NCBI GenBank assembly: GCA_034408935.1
Contig: DAOUMV010000021.1
Span: forward strand, 62,001 to 126,000
Length of the DNA stretch: 64,000 nucleotides
From: DAOUMF01 sp034408935
Lineage (GTDB): Bacteria; Chloroflexota; Dehalococcoidia; SM23-28-2; RBG-16-64-32
Reading direction: 5' to 3'
The notes under the pieces were generated by a model, which ran no database searches, was not told the origin of the DNA, and saw only the letters and a program-made list of their open reading frames with translations. This document shows positions 31,661-41,029 of this stretch, piece by piece (positions within the stretch are counted from its first letter, which is position 1; every line of letters starts with the position of its first letter). The translations under genes and the position numbers were made by a program.

Positions 31661-32266
31661 CTAGGGCTGTCCGTCGATCTGCGCGTCGCCCTCCATGAGC
31701 GTGGGGGTGTAAGTGTGCTTCAGGTCGATCTCCTCGAGCGCTTCGTCCACGGCGTCCTCCACGAAGCCCTCAATGGCACCGGTGATGAAGCCGGGAACGT
31801 TGCCGATCTCGATCTCGAGGTCCCGAACTCCCGGGTGCTCCCCGCTGAGGTCCAGACTCCCTTTAATCCTGACCTTGGTGTCTAGCCCCAGAAAGGTTTC
31901 CAGCTTGCCTGTGGCCTCACCGAAGCCGTCATGAATGCAGACGCGGATGTCCTCGAAGTCCACGTCCGTCTCGTCGCGGAGGAACTGGTTAGCCCGGGAG
32001 CTTACCTCGCTCTCGTTGAGAGCGACGGAGGATGGGGCGCCGCCGTCGAGCTGGGCGTCGAAAGCGTCCCACTTCGCCTGGAACGCCTGAGCGTTGGCGT
32101 CGCTGATGGTGATCGTTCCGCCGCCGGGGGTGCAGTCGTCGGGGCCGCCACTAAACGCGAGGATGACGTTGACGCCGGCGAAGATGACGGCGGCGACGAT
32201 GATGGTCAGGATCGCCCCGGCGACCATGCCCAGAGGGGATAGCCAGAAGAATCTCAAGAAGCCCAT
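31661..32266 (-). CDS. Membrane-anchored hypothetical protein
   Basis: A 201-residue protein: an N-terminal helix (about 12-40), then a soluble acidic domain with two cysteines (DDCTPGG and VCIHDG) that may pair outside the cell. The pattern of repeated short beta segments (TKVRIKGSLDLSGEH) resembles lipid-binding extracytoplasmic proteins but is not specific. The spacers on both sides (31557-31660 and 32267-32386) hold no gene. Confidence 0.65.
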   Translation of the reverse strand: MGFLRFFWLSPLGMVAGAILTIIVAAVIFAGVNVILAFSGGPDDCTPGGGTITISDANAQAFQAKWDAFDAQLDGGAPSSVALNESEVSSRANQFLRDETDVDFEDIRVCIHDGFGEATGKLETFLGLDTKVRIKGSLDLSGEHPGVRDLEIEIGNVPGFITGAIEGFVEDAVDEALEEIDLKHTYTPTLMEGDAQIDGQP

Positions 32267-32386
32267 CGTGCCCTCCCAAGGATCCGCTGTGGCATGATGG
32301 GCCAGTCTAGGCGGCGGCGCGCGGGTGTGTCAAGCAGCGGGCTGGTGCGCTCAGGCCGTCTCAGCGCAAGCGCTGCTCGCGAGCTT

Positions 32387-32422
32387 CGGCTACGTCCGGC
32401 TGTAGCCACTCCCCGGCGAAAA
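32387..32422 (-). pseudogene. Relic of an SDR gene tail
   Basis: On the minus strand, directly after the stop of the lipoprotein gene, GFSPGSGYSRT then TAG can be read. The SDR gene upstream of that lipoprotein gene ends RPGSGYSRI then TAG. The core GCCGGGGAG-GGCTACAGCCGGA differs at one position. Only about 12 codons survive. It is evidence of a duplicated SDR 3' end beyond the inserted gene. Confidence 0.6.
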
Positions 32423-32424
32423 GC

Positions 32425-33726
32425 CTACAGCCCGCCGGGGTCTCCCTCCCGGATCGGGTCGGTGAACTCCAGCCCTGCGGCCTCCAGCGATCCCAGGATG
32501 TCCTCCCCTTTGGGTTTGACCCCGTTCTCCACCCAGTCAACGAGGTCCTCCATCGCCCTGATCAACTCTTCGTCGCTGAAATCGCAGTGGCCGGTTGCCC
32601 GGACGGCCCGCTGGATCAGCAGGTCGCCGTTGCCAGCGGCCTCGGCCGTGCGCCGAAAGGCTTGTACCGCGGAGATGGGAACCCAGCCGTCGCCGGTGGT
32701 GTGGATCATGAGTAGGGGGGCCGGGACGGCGCCGGTCAGGTCGGAGAGGTTCGGATCTGCGTTGCGCACCTTGGGGTCACCAGCTATGCGGATCACCCCC
32801 TGATTCACCTCCTCGGCGCTGATGCCGCTGGCAGGGTCGCCTGGATAGACGAAGTCAGTGTTGTCGAAGGCGTCAATCAGTTGCGGGCCGAATTCGGCGG
32901 CCAGAAGGAAGTTGCGGAGGAAGAACTCATCGAAGCCCTCGTGGCGGAAGGGCCTGGGCCCGCCGGTGAGGGTGGCGATCAGGCTCTCGAAGAGGGTGTG
33001 GGCCTCGGCGTTGAATTGCAGGGTCGGCAGGATCCGCTCGCCCAGTTCGGCGATGGACTCCATCGAGTCGAACTCTTCCTGGGTGACGCCGGCGGCGTAG
33101 GCGCCTAGCACGACGTAGTGCCCAATGAAGTCCACCTCGCCTAGCCCAGTCGCGCTGCAGGCGGCCAGAGCACCGTCATAGCGGTCGGGGAAGAGCTCCA
33201 GCGAGAGCAGCGTTGCGTTGCCGCCCATCGAAGCGCCGGCGATGTACGTGTAGTCCGGCTGGCCGAACTCTTGGATGAAGAAGTCGTGCAGCGCCGCCGT
33301 CTCATGGGCCCCCTCGAAGGGCACAAAGCCGTTGGCGCTGTAGGAGGAGGCGGCCCAAGCGTACCCGTTCTCGATGAGGTGCTCGCGCATGGGGGGCGTG
33401 TCCACAACCAGATCGGGGTCCGACCCGCGAAAACCGTGGGCCCAGACCACCAGCCGCCGGTTCCAATCGTCGGGCATCTCGATGGCGTAGACCGTTCCGC
33501 CCAGGCGGCCGAAGAAGGCCTCTGCTCCCTCCAGCGCCTCGAAGGAGGGGTCGGCGAGATCGAAACCCGCGGCAGGCTGGTCGGGTAGGATGACCTCCGT
33601 ACCAGCGGCCTCGGTCGCTGGCGTCTGCGTCGCCGTTGAGGGCGGCTGGCCACCGCCGCCGCAGGCCACAGCGAAGGCGAGCAGCAGAACGGCGAGCGAC
33701 AGGGGGGCGAACAACCGCGGTTTCAT
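32425..33726 (-). CDS. Lipoprotein alpha/beta-hydrolase
   Basis: A 433-residue lipoprotein: lipobox FAVAC (Cys22), a Ser/Thr/Pro/Ala linker, then an alpha/beta-hydrolase with nucleophile elbow GASMGGNATLL, a probable acid near TTGDGWVP and a late His in ATGHCDFS. It may be a surface esterase or peptidase; the substrate is unknown. The S/T-P linker could be glycosylated by the PMT at 46442. It is flanked by two copies of the SDR tail. Confidence 0.82.
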   Translation of the reverse strand: MKPRLFAPLSLAVLLLAFAVACGGGGQPPSTATQTPATEAAGTEVILPDQPAAGFDLADPSFEALEGAEAFFGRLGGTVYAIEMPDDWNRRLVVWAHGFRGSDPDLVVDTPPMREHLIENGYAWAASSYSANGFVPFEGAHETAALHDFFIQEFGQPDYTYIAGASMGGNATLLSLELFPDRYDGALAACSATGLGEVDFIGHYVVLGAYAAGVTQEEFDSMESIAELGERILPTLQFNAEAHTLFESLIATLTGGPRPFRHEGFDEFFLRNFLLAAEFGPQLIDAFDNTDFVYPGDPASGISAEEVNQGVIRIAGDPKVRNADPNLSDLTGAVPAPLLMIHTTGDGWVPISAVQAFRRTAEAAGNGDLLIQRAVRATGHCDFSDEELIRAMEDLVDWVENGVKPKGEDILGSLEAAGLEFTDPIREGDPGGL

Positions 33727-33753
33727 GCGGGATCGCTCTCTTCGATGATGTCC

Positions 33754-34611
33754 CTAGATCCGGCTGTAGCCGCTCCCCGGCCGATCCGGGTCCACGCCGA
33801 TGCCCTGCGCCTCCGCGATCCAGCCGTACTCCTTGAGGATGAACTGGCTGTAGGTCACCAGACCGGTCACCTTGTCCAGCGGCTCCGTCGCCAGCAGCAG
33901 CGCGGCCTTCGCCATAAGCTCCGGCGGCTCGCCGCTGGGGTCGTCCAGGCCGGTGACCAGGCCGTGGAACACCGTCCCCGGCGTCGGCACCACCAGCGAG
34001 GGTGAGACGCAGGTGACGGAGATGCCGTACTCGTATACCTCCATCGCCAGCCCCTGGGTGAAGCGCTCCAGGGCCGCCTTCTGAGCGCCGTAGCAGGTGC
34101 CGTCGAAACTCTCGGTCTGCTCCTCCACATAGGGGCCGCGCCCCGGGCCTATAGCCGCGCCGGACGAGATGTTGACGATGCTGCCGCTGCCACGAGGAAT
34201 CATCTGCTCCAGGGCAAGCTTGCTGAGGATGAACGGCGCGTGGAAGTTCACCGCCCAGGAGCGCATCCAGCGGTTGAGCGGGTAGTCTTTGACCGGGACG
34301 AAGTAGGTCAGGGCGGCGTTGTTCACCAGAACGTCCACCGGGCCGTAGGTTTCGCGGGCCGCCTGCACCAGCTTCTCGCACTCCGACGGCTCGGAGATGT
34401 TTGCCGCCACGGGCGCAGCCTCGCCCCCGGCGGCGCGGATATCCGCCACCGTCCGCTCCAGCGAGCCCTCCAGCGGGTGGTCGCCCTCGCGCAGGGTGCG
34501 GGCCGCGCAGACCACCCTGCCTCCCTCCGCCGCGAACAACCTGGCGATTTCCGCCCCGATGCCGCGGCTGGCCCCCGTCACGATCACCACTTTGCCGTCC
34601 AGCTTACCCAT
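33754..34611 (-). CDS. Short-chain dehydrogenase/reductase
   Basis: A 285-residue classical SDR: TGASRGIG cofactor motif, VLVNNAALT, NISSG and YGAQK (YxxxK). A longer C-terminal end (IGVDPDRPGSGYSRI) is shared with the relic at 32387. Probably NAD(P)-dependent oxidation of a hydroxyacyl or steroid-like substrate; specificity open. It is followed by the lipoprotein gene after 27 bases. Confidence 0.88.
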   Translation of the reverse strand: MGKLDGKVVIVTGASRGIGAEIARLFAAEGGRVVCAARTLREGDHPLEGSLERTVADIRAAGGEAAPVAANISEPSECEKLVQAARETYGPVDVLVNNAALTYFVPVKDYPLNRWMRSWAVNFHAPFILSKLALEQMIPRGSGSIVNISSGAAIGPGRGPYVEEQTESFDGTCYGAQKAALERFTQGLAMEVYEYGISVTCVSPSLVVPTPGTVFHGLVTGLDDPSGEPPELMAKAALLLATEPLDKVTGLVTYSQFILKEYGWIAEAQGIGVDPDRPGSGYSRI

Positions 34612-34672
34612 TGCTCTGCTCCTCCTCAGGACATCAGGTCCATGTTCGCGATCGACACGTCCTCGGGTGTCG

Positions 34673-35479
34673 CTAGCCAGGCATGCTCTGGGCGGGGTCG
34701 TGGCGCAGGGTCACGGCCGGGGGTATGAGCTTGCGCGGCCGCCCGTACATGATCCCCATTACTTCTCCCGCCAGTGATTCGTCTCGGATGAACTCCAGCA
34801 CGGCATCCGCCACCTCACCGGGCTGGATGAGAGGCATTTGGCCGATGATGACATCGCGCTGGGCCCGTTCTTCGGCCGTAAGCTCGCCCATGTCCCTCGT
34901 CAGCATGGGCGTATCCACCACTGCCGGGCAGACGCAGTTCACGCGGATGTTGGCCTCGTCCTTCAGGAAGACCAGCGCCCGCGTCAAGCCCACGATGCCG
35001 TGCTTTGTCGTGGCGTAGATGGGGTCCGGCTCGTAGCGGATGACGCCCGCCAGGGAGGCGGTGCTGACGATGACACCGCCGCCGCGACGGCGCATGGTGG
35101 ACACCGCCGCCTCCGTCCCCGCGATGACCGCCCAGAGGTTGACGGCAAACGTCCGCTCCCAACGCTCTGTGGGAGCGTCAGGGAAGCGAGGCTGGCCGGT
35201 GACAACGCCCGCGTTGTTGTGCAGGATGTCCAGGCCCCCGAACGTCTCTTCGGTGAACGTCACCATACGCTCCAGGTCCTCCCGTCTGGTGACGTCGGCG
35301 TGGACGAAGGCCGCCTTGCCGCCGGATCGCTCGATGACGGCCACGGTCTCCTCTCCCCCTCCATCGTCGATATCAACGGTAACGACCGCAGCCCCGGCCT
35401 CCGCCAGCGCCAGCGCCGTCGCCCGGCCGATGCCGGAGCCGCCGCCGGTGATCAGGGCCACCTTGCCCGCTGGGTCCAT
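34673..35479 (-). CDS. Short-chain dehydrogenase/reductase
   Basis: A 268-residue classical SDR: TGGGSGIG, HNNAG, STASLAG and YATTKHG (YxxxK). Asp at the end of strand 2 (VVTVDIDD) favours NAD over NADP. It is co-directional with the SDR at 33754 (61-base gap). The substrate is unknown. Confidence 0.88.
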   Translation of the reverse strand: MDPAGKVALITGGGSGIGRATALALAEAGAAVVTVDIDDGGGEETVAVIERSGGKAAFVHADVTRREDLERMVTFTEETFGGLDILHNNAGVVTGQPRFPDAPTERWERTFAVNLWAVIAGTEAAVSTMRRRGGGVIVSTASLAGVIRYEPDPIYATTKHGIVGLTRALVFLKDEANIRVNCVCPAVVDTPMLTRDMGELTAEERAQRDVIIGQMPLIQPGEVADAVLEFIRDESLAGEVMGIMYGRPRKLIPPAVTLRHDPAQSMPG

Positions 35480-35614
35480 GCGCCCCTCTCCTCTCGCTTC
35501 CGAGATACGCCGCCATTATACCGCCAGCCTCGGGGCCGGTGAGCCGTGCTGCAGCGGTGGGGCCTCCGCCCAGTGCCGCGGGTCACGACAGAATCCCGCG
35601 GCAGCGAGTATCGG

Positions 35615-36322
35615 CTACCTCTCGGTAGCTGGCCTGCAACCGAAGTGCAGGGCGACGGTTCCGCCCGCCAGGAGCCGGAACCTGACGTCCGACAAGCCGA
35701 TGTCCGCAAGGATGGCGGCGAGATCCGCTGCTTTCGGGAAGCCCTGGAGCGAGTTGGGAAGGTAGCGGTAGGCGGCGCAATCGCCGCTGATAGTGCCCGC
35801 CAGGGGGGGCACCAGGTGGTTGAGGTACAGGCGGTACACCGATCCGAACAGCCCCGGCGGTGGCTGGGTCGCGTCCAGGCAAACGAGGCGACCGCCCGGC
35901 TTGAGGACGCGGGCCATCTCCGTCAGGCCGGCCCGCAGGTTTGACAGGTTGCGCAGCAGGAACGCGTTGGTCACGCAGTCGAAAGTGTCGTCGGGGAAAG
36001 GAAGAGCGAGAGCGTCGGCCAGTGCCCACGACAGCCCGGTGTGCCCTGCAGCCATGGCCCTGGCACCGGCCCTGGCCAGCATCTCACTGGAGAAGTCAAC
36101 GCCAACGACATGGGTCGCCCCCTGGCGATGCAGCTCCAGCGCCAGGTCTCCGGTGCCAGCACCCACGTCTAGGGCGAGACAACCATCTGGCTGTGCGACG
36201 GCTGCCGCTGCCCGGCGCCACCGGCCGTCCATGCCCAGGCTCATCAGCCGGTTCAGCAGGTCGTACCGGGGGACGATACGGCCGAACATCCGCCGCACCT
36301 GCCGCGCGTGTTCGTCGGACAT
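35615..36322 (-). CDS. ubiE: UbiE/MenG-type quinone methyltransferase
   Basis: A 235-residue protein with the UbiE/MenG signature: MFGRIVPRYDLLNRLMSLG, LDVGAGTGDLALEL, a MARVLKPGG motif and AYRYLPNSLQGFP. It methylates demethylmenaquinone (or the ubiquinone precursor). ATG 36322 is chosen; a GTG nine bases upstream is possible. It lies 18 bases behind the S/T-P stalk protein gene. Confidence 0.88.
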   Translation of the reverse strand: MSDEHARQVRRMFGRIVPRYDLLNRLMSLGMDGRWRRAAAAVAQPDGCLALDVGAGTGDLALELHRQGATHVVGVDFSSEMLARAGARAMAAGHTGLSWALADALALPFPDDTFDCVTNAFLLRNLSNLRAGLTEMARVLKPGGRLVCLDATQPPPGLFGSVYRLYLNHLVPPLAGTISGDCAAYRYLPNSLQGFPKAADLAAILADIGLSDVRFRLLAGGTVALHFGCRPATER

Positions 36323-36340
36323 GCCGTCCACCGAGCGGCC

Positions 36341-37084
36341 CTAGCCGCTGAGAGAGTTGAAAGCTGCGCAGCCTTCGCTATTGGGGACCGGTGCTATCTT
36401 CCAAACCCCGTCCTCCTTCTGGAACGCGGCCCCGACCTGGTATTCACCCTGGCCTACTATTTCGCCCACGATCACAGCCTGAGCGGTTTGGCCCTCGATG
36501 GTCACGCCCTCCGTACGCTTGAACCGCAGGAGCCGGAGGTTCTCACCTAGCTGCGTGGCGGAGTCCTCTCCCACCTGTTCGAACTGCTCGCGAGAGCATC
36601 GCTGCTGGAATTCGCCGCTGAAGGAGTCGTAGAGGGACGGCCACTGGCCCGCTGGCAGGACCTCGATGGACCTCCGGGCCAGCGACTGTATCGCCTCTTC
36701 GTCGCTCGCCGCTGCCGTGGGCGCGCCGCCGGGGGTGATGGTCGCGCTGCCGGGGGTGACGGTCACGTTGCTGGGGCTAATGGTTGCGGTGGCGGGGCTG
36801 GCGGTCGCACCGACGGGGCTCGCGGTCGCGACAGCGGGGCTGGCGGTCGCGCCCACGTCGCCGGTCGTCGCGCCGCCGCCCGGGCTCGTCGTCGCGCCGC
36901 CCTCGCCCGTTCCGCTCGATGTCAGCAGCGCTATCCCCACGAGCAGCAGCACGAACCCCGTTAGCAGCCCGGCGGCGGCAACCTCGTCGCGTTTCAGCAG
37001 CGGTGTGCCGGTTCTGCCGTCGCCAGCGGCGGCAGAGGAGCGCGTCCGGCGCCGGCGGCGCCTGCTGCGTGAACTGGTCCCCAT
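36341..37084 (-). CDS. Membrane protein with S/T-P heptad stalk
   Basis: A 247-residue protein: very basic N-terminus (RRRRRR), one membrane helix (37-57), a stalk of tandem heptads of the form ATxSPxx (79-120), and a C-terminal NTF2-like domain (about 128-240). The topology is N-in with the stalk outside. The stalk is an ideal substrate for O-mannosylation by the PMT at 46442 (inference). A decayed copy of its 5' end lies at 40944-40995. Confidence 0.75.
   Translation of the reverse strand: MGTSSRSRRRRRRTRSSAAAGDGRTGTPLLKRDEVAAAGLLTGFVLLLVGIALLTSSGTGEGGATTSPGGGATTGDVGATASPAVATASPVGATASPATATISPSNVTVTPGSATITPGGAPTAAASDEEAIQSLARRSIEVLPAGQWPSLYDSFSGEFQQRCSREQFEQVGEDSATQLGENLRLLRFKRTEGVTIEGQTAQAVIVGEIVGQGEYQVGAAFQKEDGVWKIAPVPNSEGCAAFNSLSG
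36725..36850 (-). repeat. Six 21-bp tandem repeats encoding ATxSPxx heptads
   Basis: Reading the protein: ATASPAV, ATASPVG, ATASPAT, ATISPSN, VTVTPGS, ATITPGG. A looser seventh (ATTSPGG) lies before a short break. Such repeats change copy number easily, so length variation between strains is likely. Confidence 0.75.
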
Positions 37085-37160
37085 CGGCGTCTATTGTATA
37101 GCACCGGGCCTCAGACGGTATCCCTGGTTATCCGTCGGTGTCTGGAGGGACCAGGCGGCG
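37041..37160. repeat. Direct repeat flanking the sulfatase block, left copy
   Basis: About 120 bases related (roughly 75-80 percent by eye) to 40944-41062 in the same orientation. On the minus strand it runs: relic 3' end of a sugar-dehydrogenase-like gene (RRLVPPDTDG then TAA, near 37155-37126), a short spacer, then the start of the intact stalk-protein gene (MGTSSRSRRRRRR). Confidence 0.7.
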
Positions 37161-37232
37161 GTCGCGCCAGACAGGCTGGCCGCGCATGATGAGAATTGCG
37201 GCGAGGAGCATGCAGCCCAGAGCGTTGTCATT

Positions 37233-38861
37233 CTATTGCTGCCTTATACGGCTGAAACGCCAGCCATCATCCTCGTCGCTGTAGACGAATTCCAAGTAGC
37301 CCCCATCATGCGCAACAAGAAACACCTTGTCCCGCTGCGGTCGCTCTGTGCTGAAGGCTGAGATCTCTTCGACGCCAATGACGGGGCGGCCGTCCGCAGG
37401 CACAATGGCGTTAGTAGGCGGTGGCAGCCCCAGGATATCCGTCAACGTCGCGCCGAAGTCAATATGCTGGTAGTCCACATCGGAGATGTCGCTATTCAAG
37501 CCGGGAGCGTGGATCACCAACGGCACATGGGGGATTGCTGGGATGGGGGGCATCTCTTGCGAAGGCGCCATGGTCCGCGGGCCGTGGTCGCCTGTGACGG
37601 CAATGACGGTCTCATCGTAAATGCCCTCTCTTTTCAACTTGCTCACAAGGCGGCCAACTAAGACGTCCACGAACATCGACTGTTGTCGATAGGTGCCAGT
37701 AGACGGGAGAGCGTTCCCTTTTTCGTTGAAGGCTTGTGGGTCATGGGGCAATATCAGGTGCAGCACATGGATGCGCCCCAGCGTTGTTCGGCCCTTGATG
37801 TCATCTAGAAGCAGGTTGAAGAGTCTCTTGGTGAAGATGTGGCCACCCCTGCGATCCACAGGCGGATATGCCCAGCCCATGCGGTCCAGGAGCCAACCCA
37901 TGGGGCGGCTTATGGCCGTCTCCACCCACTCAGGGGTTGCCTGATAGAAGGCCCGCGAAGCCAGGTTGCCCGCCACCCGCAGATGATCGTTTTCGCTCAG
38001 GTATCCAAGGCCGTGACACGTCATGACCCGGCCACAATCGTCGATGTAGGCCTGCTCCAGTGTGCGGTAGTGGGTATAGAGCCTGATGTCAAAATACTCG
38101 GCCAGGGATTTGAGTGGGTCGATAATGGTTGGGAGGACGTGAAAAGACGCCATCTCGTTGGTGGTAGCATTGGTAAACCAGACCCCGTCCTCTGCCAGTG
38201 CAGCGAGGTTAGGGAAGCTCTCCGTGTCCAGTGTCCCGTCGTCGTCAAGCAACACGTCATATCCCAGTTCGTCGAATACGAGTACGAAGACGGCCGGTTG
38301 GGATTCCGTCTGTGTCGCTGTCATCACTTCCTGGGTAAACGTCTTCGGGAGGTTCTCGCCCGTCGGCACCTGAGATGGGACGAGGGCAGTCATGACTATC
38401 GCCACCGGGGACATGTAGAGGAAGAACAGAACCAGGCCTTCGAACAACCAGATAGCGAGGCCGATTATGGCTGCAAGAATCATTAGGTGCACAAGCAGCA
38501 GCAGGGCGAAGCTCGCTGATCTCAGCGAATCCGTGAACTCCTCAGCAGGACCCCAGTAGAGTTGCAACTGGCGCAAGATCAGTACGAGGGCCACGGTGAA
38601 TAGCACCGAGCGGAAGACCCGAACGCGCCTGCCTGATTTGTCCCGCACAGCGATGAGGCGGTCCGCCGCCAAGAGCACGAGAGCGGGCAAGACCTGCACC
38701 AGAACGATCAAATAGACCACAGTGGTCTTGCGAACCAGCGCTAAGTCCGCGGCGGGATATATATTCTTCAAGAACTCAAGGCTAGCGAGGCTCACGGCGC
38801 TGAAGACGATCAGCGTGGCGTAGAGCAGATCTTTAACGACAGCCAGCTGGCTCACTCTCAT
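37233..38861 (-). CDS. Membrane sulfatase/phosphotransferase-like enzyme
   Basis: A 542-residue alkaline-phosphatase-superfamily protein: four to five N-terminal helices, then an external catalytic domain with VFDELGYDVL (first metal Asp), a TTNEMASFH segment holding the probable Thr nucleophile, HLILPHDP, AVTGDHGPR and IPHVPLVIHAPG. The layout is like that of EptA/LtaS-type phosphotransferases or sulfatases. Substitution of a cell-wall glycan is likely; the exact group is unknown. Confidence 0.8.
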   Translation of the reverse strand: MRVSQLAVVKDLLYATLIVFSAVSLASLEFLKNIYPAADLALVRKTTVVYLIVLVQVLPALVLLAADRLIAVRDKSGRRVRVFRSVLFTVALVLILRQLQLYWGPAEEFTDSLRSASFALLLLVHLMILAAIIGLAIWLFEGLVLFFLYMSPVAIVMTALVPSQVPTGENLPKTFTQEVMTATQTESQPAVFVLVFDELGYDVLLDDDGTLDTESFPNLAALAEDGVWFTNATTNEMASFHVLPTIIDPLKSLAEYFDIRLYTHYRTLEQAYIDDCGRVMTCHGLGYLSENDHLRVAGNLASRAFYQATPEWVETAISRPMGWLLDRMGWAYPPVDRRGGHIFTKRLFNLLLDDIKGRTTLGRIHVLHLILPHDPQAFNEKGNALPSTGTYRQQSMFVDVLVGRLVSKLKREGIYDETVIAVTGDHGPRTMAPSQEMPPIPAIPHVPLVIHAPGLNSDISDVDYQHIDFGATLTDILGLPPPTNAIVPADGRPVIGVEEISAFSTERPQRDKVFLVAHDGGYLEFVYSDEDDGWRFSRIRQQ

Positions 38862-38870
38862 AAGCCAACG

Positions 38871-40265
38871 CTACTTTCGGCTAAACAAGTAGAGAACCCG
38901 CTCTGACTTGGGCAGGCAAGCCACGTCAGTTATCTCAAAGTGCTCCCTGAGAGCTTCTTCGAAGGCGGCCTGCGTATAGCCGCTGTACACGTCTTCTCGG
39001 GTACGCAGCAACAGTTGCACCATCGGGTCGCTCTTCGGCACGAACTCCACGACGCCTGCCTCGGCGATAGTGGAGAGCCACTCCACGATTCTAGTGAGGG
39101 GAACGTTGCCGCTGATCGCCAGATGGTGCACCAGGGCAAGGCAGAGGGCGAAATCGGCGGCGCCGCGATCTCCCAGGGCTTGCCTCTCCTTCTGGGCCCA
39201 CCCCTGGCTCGGCGAAGGGTTGAGCAAGTCGACCGCCAGCGGCAGGACATTCGTGTGTTGGCCCTCTATCCTCTCGTACAATGCGCCAACCGCCGCCTCG
39301 TCGCTGTCCATGGCCACAACGTACCGGGCGTAGCGTGCAGCCATGATACTGTACCTTCCAACGTTACAGCCCAAGTCCCAGACCATCTGTGGCCGCGCTC
39401 TCGCCAGCGCCTCCTCTACAAACCGGTCCTTGTCCTGCAGCGCCTCCGCCTCATAGTGACACTCCTTCTCGTATTCCAGCCAAGGTGAATGACCCTTGCC
39501 TCGCCGTCTCAGCCCCGCCACGCTTTTCTTCAGCCTATTGACAAGGCCTGTGACAACACCCTTTGGAATGGATCGTTCTCGAAGCGACGGCGCATCAGTG
39601 CGTCGCGATGCAAACCTCCGACTGAGCCATGCCTGAAGGACGACATCGATGAAGACATTCTTCCGCAGCTTATGTCTGAGCGGAAGGAGGCTATTGAGGT
39701 GGACCGGATCTATCCCCTCCAGAGAGCTGCGCATCCACATCTGAAAGGGAACGCCAGTGATGGACTGGAGAAGTAACGGATTGAGGAAGGTGCGACAGAA
39801 CTGTGAATAGCCTACCCATGGCATCCCCTCTTGGTATCGTTCGAACGAGCCCACGTCGATCAGCAGGGGGTTGGGCCCAACGAACTGAACGTTGTAGGGG
39901 GTCGCATCCTTGAGGATAAGGCCCTTCTCCAAGGCTACTTGTAAGATCTGCAGTGAGCGAACCGCCGCCGCCCGCAGCATTTCAAGGGGCCACTCGTAGA
40001 CGTATGAGATGAAGGGAAGTCGTGGATGCTCAACCACCAAGCCTACCTGGGGCGCCGCACGATAGGCCTCGGGAGCCTCCTCGACGCCGACGGCTCTGGT
40101 CTCTATCACCGCTCCGCTCCCCACCAGCGACTCGAGAAGGCCGGTCTCGACTAGGGCCTCGAAGTCTGCCACATGCCCGGCAGTGAAAAAGCGATACACC
40201 CGATTGTCGCCAAGTAAGACACCGCTAGCGGGGTCCCGAAAGGAGCCGGGGTCTGGTCGAACCAT
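38871..40265 (-). CDS. NoeA-like two-domain protein: kinase-like plus methyltransferase
   Basis: A 464-residue protein. The N-terminal half (to about 240) has protein-kinase-like motifs LKDATPYNVQF and LLIDVGSFE; the C-terminal half (about 285-460) has a methyltransferase motif I VWDLGCNVGRYS. This combination is seen in NoeA-type nodulation-linked proteins that modify glycans. It is 9 bases upstream of the sulfatase-like gene, so the two work together on an envelope sugar (inference). Confidence 0.78.
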   Translation of the reverse strand: MVRPDPGSFRDPASGVLLGDNRVYRFFTAGHVADFEALVETGLLESLVGSGAVIETRAVGVEEAPEAYRAAPQVGLVVEHPRLPFISYVYEWPLEMLRAAAVRSLQILQVALEKGLILKDATPYNVQFVGPNPLLIDVGSFERYQEGMPWVGYSQFCRTFLNPLLLQSITGVPFQMWMRSSLEGIDPVHLNSLLPLRHKLRKNVFIDVVLQAWLSRRFASRRTDAPSLRERSIPKGVVTGLVNRLKKSVAGLRRRGKGHSPWLEYEKECHYEAEALQDKDRFVEEALARARPQMVWDLGCNVGRYSIMAARYARYVVAMDSDEAAVGALYERIEGQHTNVLPLAVDLLNPSPSQGWAQKERQALGDRGAADFALCLALVHHLAISGNVPLTRIVEWLSTIAEAGVVEFVPKSDPMVQLLLRTREDVYSGYTQAAFEEALREHFEITDVACLPKSERVLYLFSRK

Positions 40266-40361
40266 GCCCGCTCAGTTCCCGCCTAAGTCTGAAAAGCGAT
40301 AGCCCTGGCTGCAGTCTGTCCCAACCCGGACGTTGGGGAGGGCGCGACCAGTTCCTTCCCC

Positions 40362-40574
40362 CTATCGGTGCAGCTGGGCCTCTTCTTCCGCCTCATGCGC
40401 TTCTTCGCCGGTGGCCGAAGTCCCCTCTGTGTCTTGCTTCGTTCTGCGGAACAGCGAGAATACACGTGCCCAGAACAGCTTGATCGTCACTAGACCACCG
40501 ACGATAGCGCCGAGCAACATCTGGATGCCCAGGCCTGCAGCCGTTGGATCAAGATAAAGGAGTACGACAGGCAC
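40362..40574 (-). CDS. 70-residue one-helix protein linked to sulfatase-like genes
   Basis: VLLYLDPTAAGLGIQMLLGAI followed by VTIKLFWARVFSLF matches small proteins often found next to sulfatase/phosphotransferase-like enzymes. GTG at 40574 with GGGAG seven bases upstream fits; the longer frame to 40610 has no ribosome site. The tail is acidic (Glu-rich). Likely first gene of the three-gene block 40574-37233. Confidence 0.65.
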   Translation of the reverse strand: MPVVLLYLDPTAAGLGIQMLLGAIVGGLVTIKLFWARVFSLFRRTKQDTEGTSATGEEAHEAEEEAQLHR

Positions 40575-41029
40575 CTCTACGCTCCCGCTGCAATTCGCTC
40601 TTGTCTGCAAGGCATAGCGCCTCTATGACGAAAGACGGAGAAACACCCCCCATTATATCCCCCACTCAAGTATCGGTTTAGTGAAATCATATGTATCTCT
40701 CCGCCGCCGGTCAAGCACGAGACCTCATCTCAGATCACTGCAACCAGGCGCCCGGCCCATAGACCACAGCGGTCGTGATCGTGGCGTCTTCCAGGCCAGG
40801 ATAGTCCGCTGATTCCAACGGAATCGTCAGGTCAAGCGGCCACAGGTCTGGTGGGGAAGCCCGGATAACGTTCCCCTTCCCTCCATGAAGACGGCGGCAG
40901 CCTTAGGACGGAGGGGCCAGCCAGGGCTAGGCCCAAAAGGTTTCACGCCTGGCGCCGCTGGTGCCTGCCGCGTGAATTGGTCCCCGTTGGCGCCCACTGC
41001 ATAGATGAGGCCTGGGACGGTATCCTCAG
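40575..41029. other. Intergenic region with possible gene relics
   Basis: No intact gene. On the minus strand an open stretch (about 40900-40735) without a start ends PLESADYPGLEDATITTA then VVYGPGAWLQ and TGA; it reads like the C-terminus of a lost protein. A short palindrome GATTCC-AAC-GGAATC falls near 40814-40828. The region 40944-41029 belongs to the right copy of the flanking direct repeat. Confidence 0.4.
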
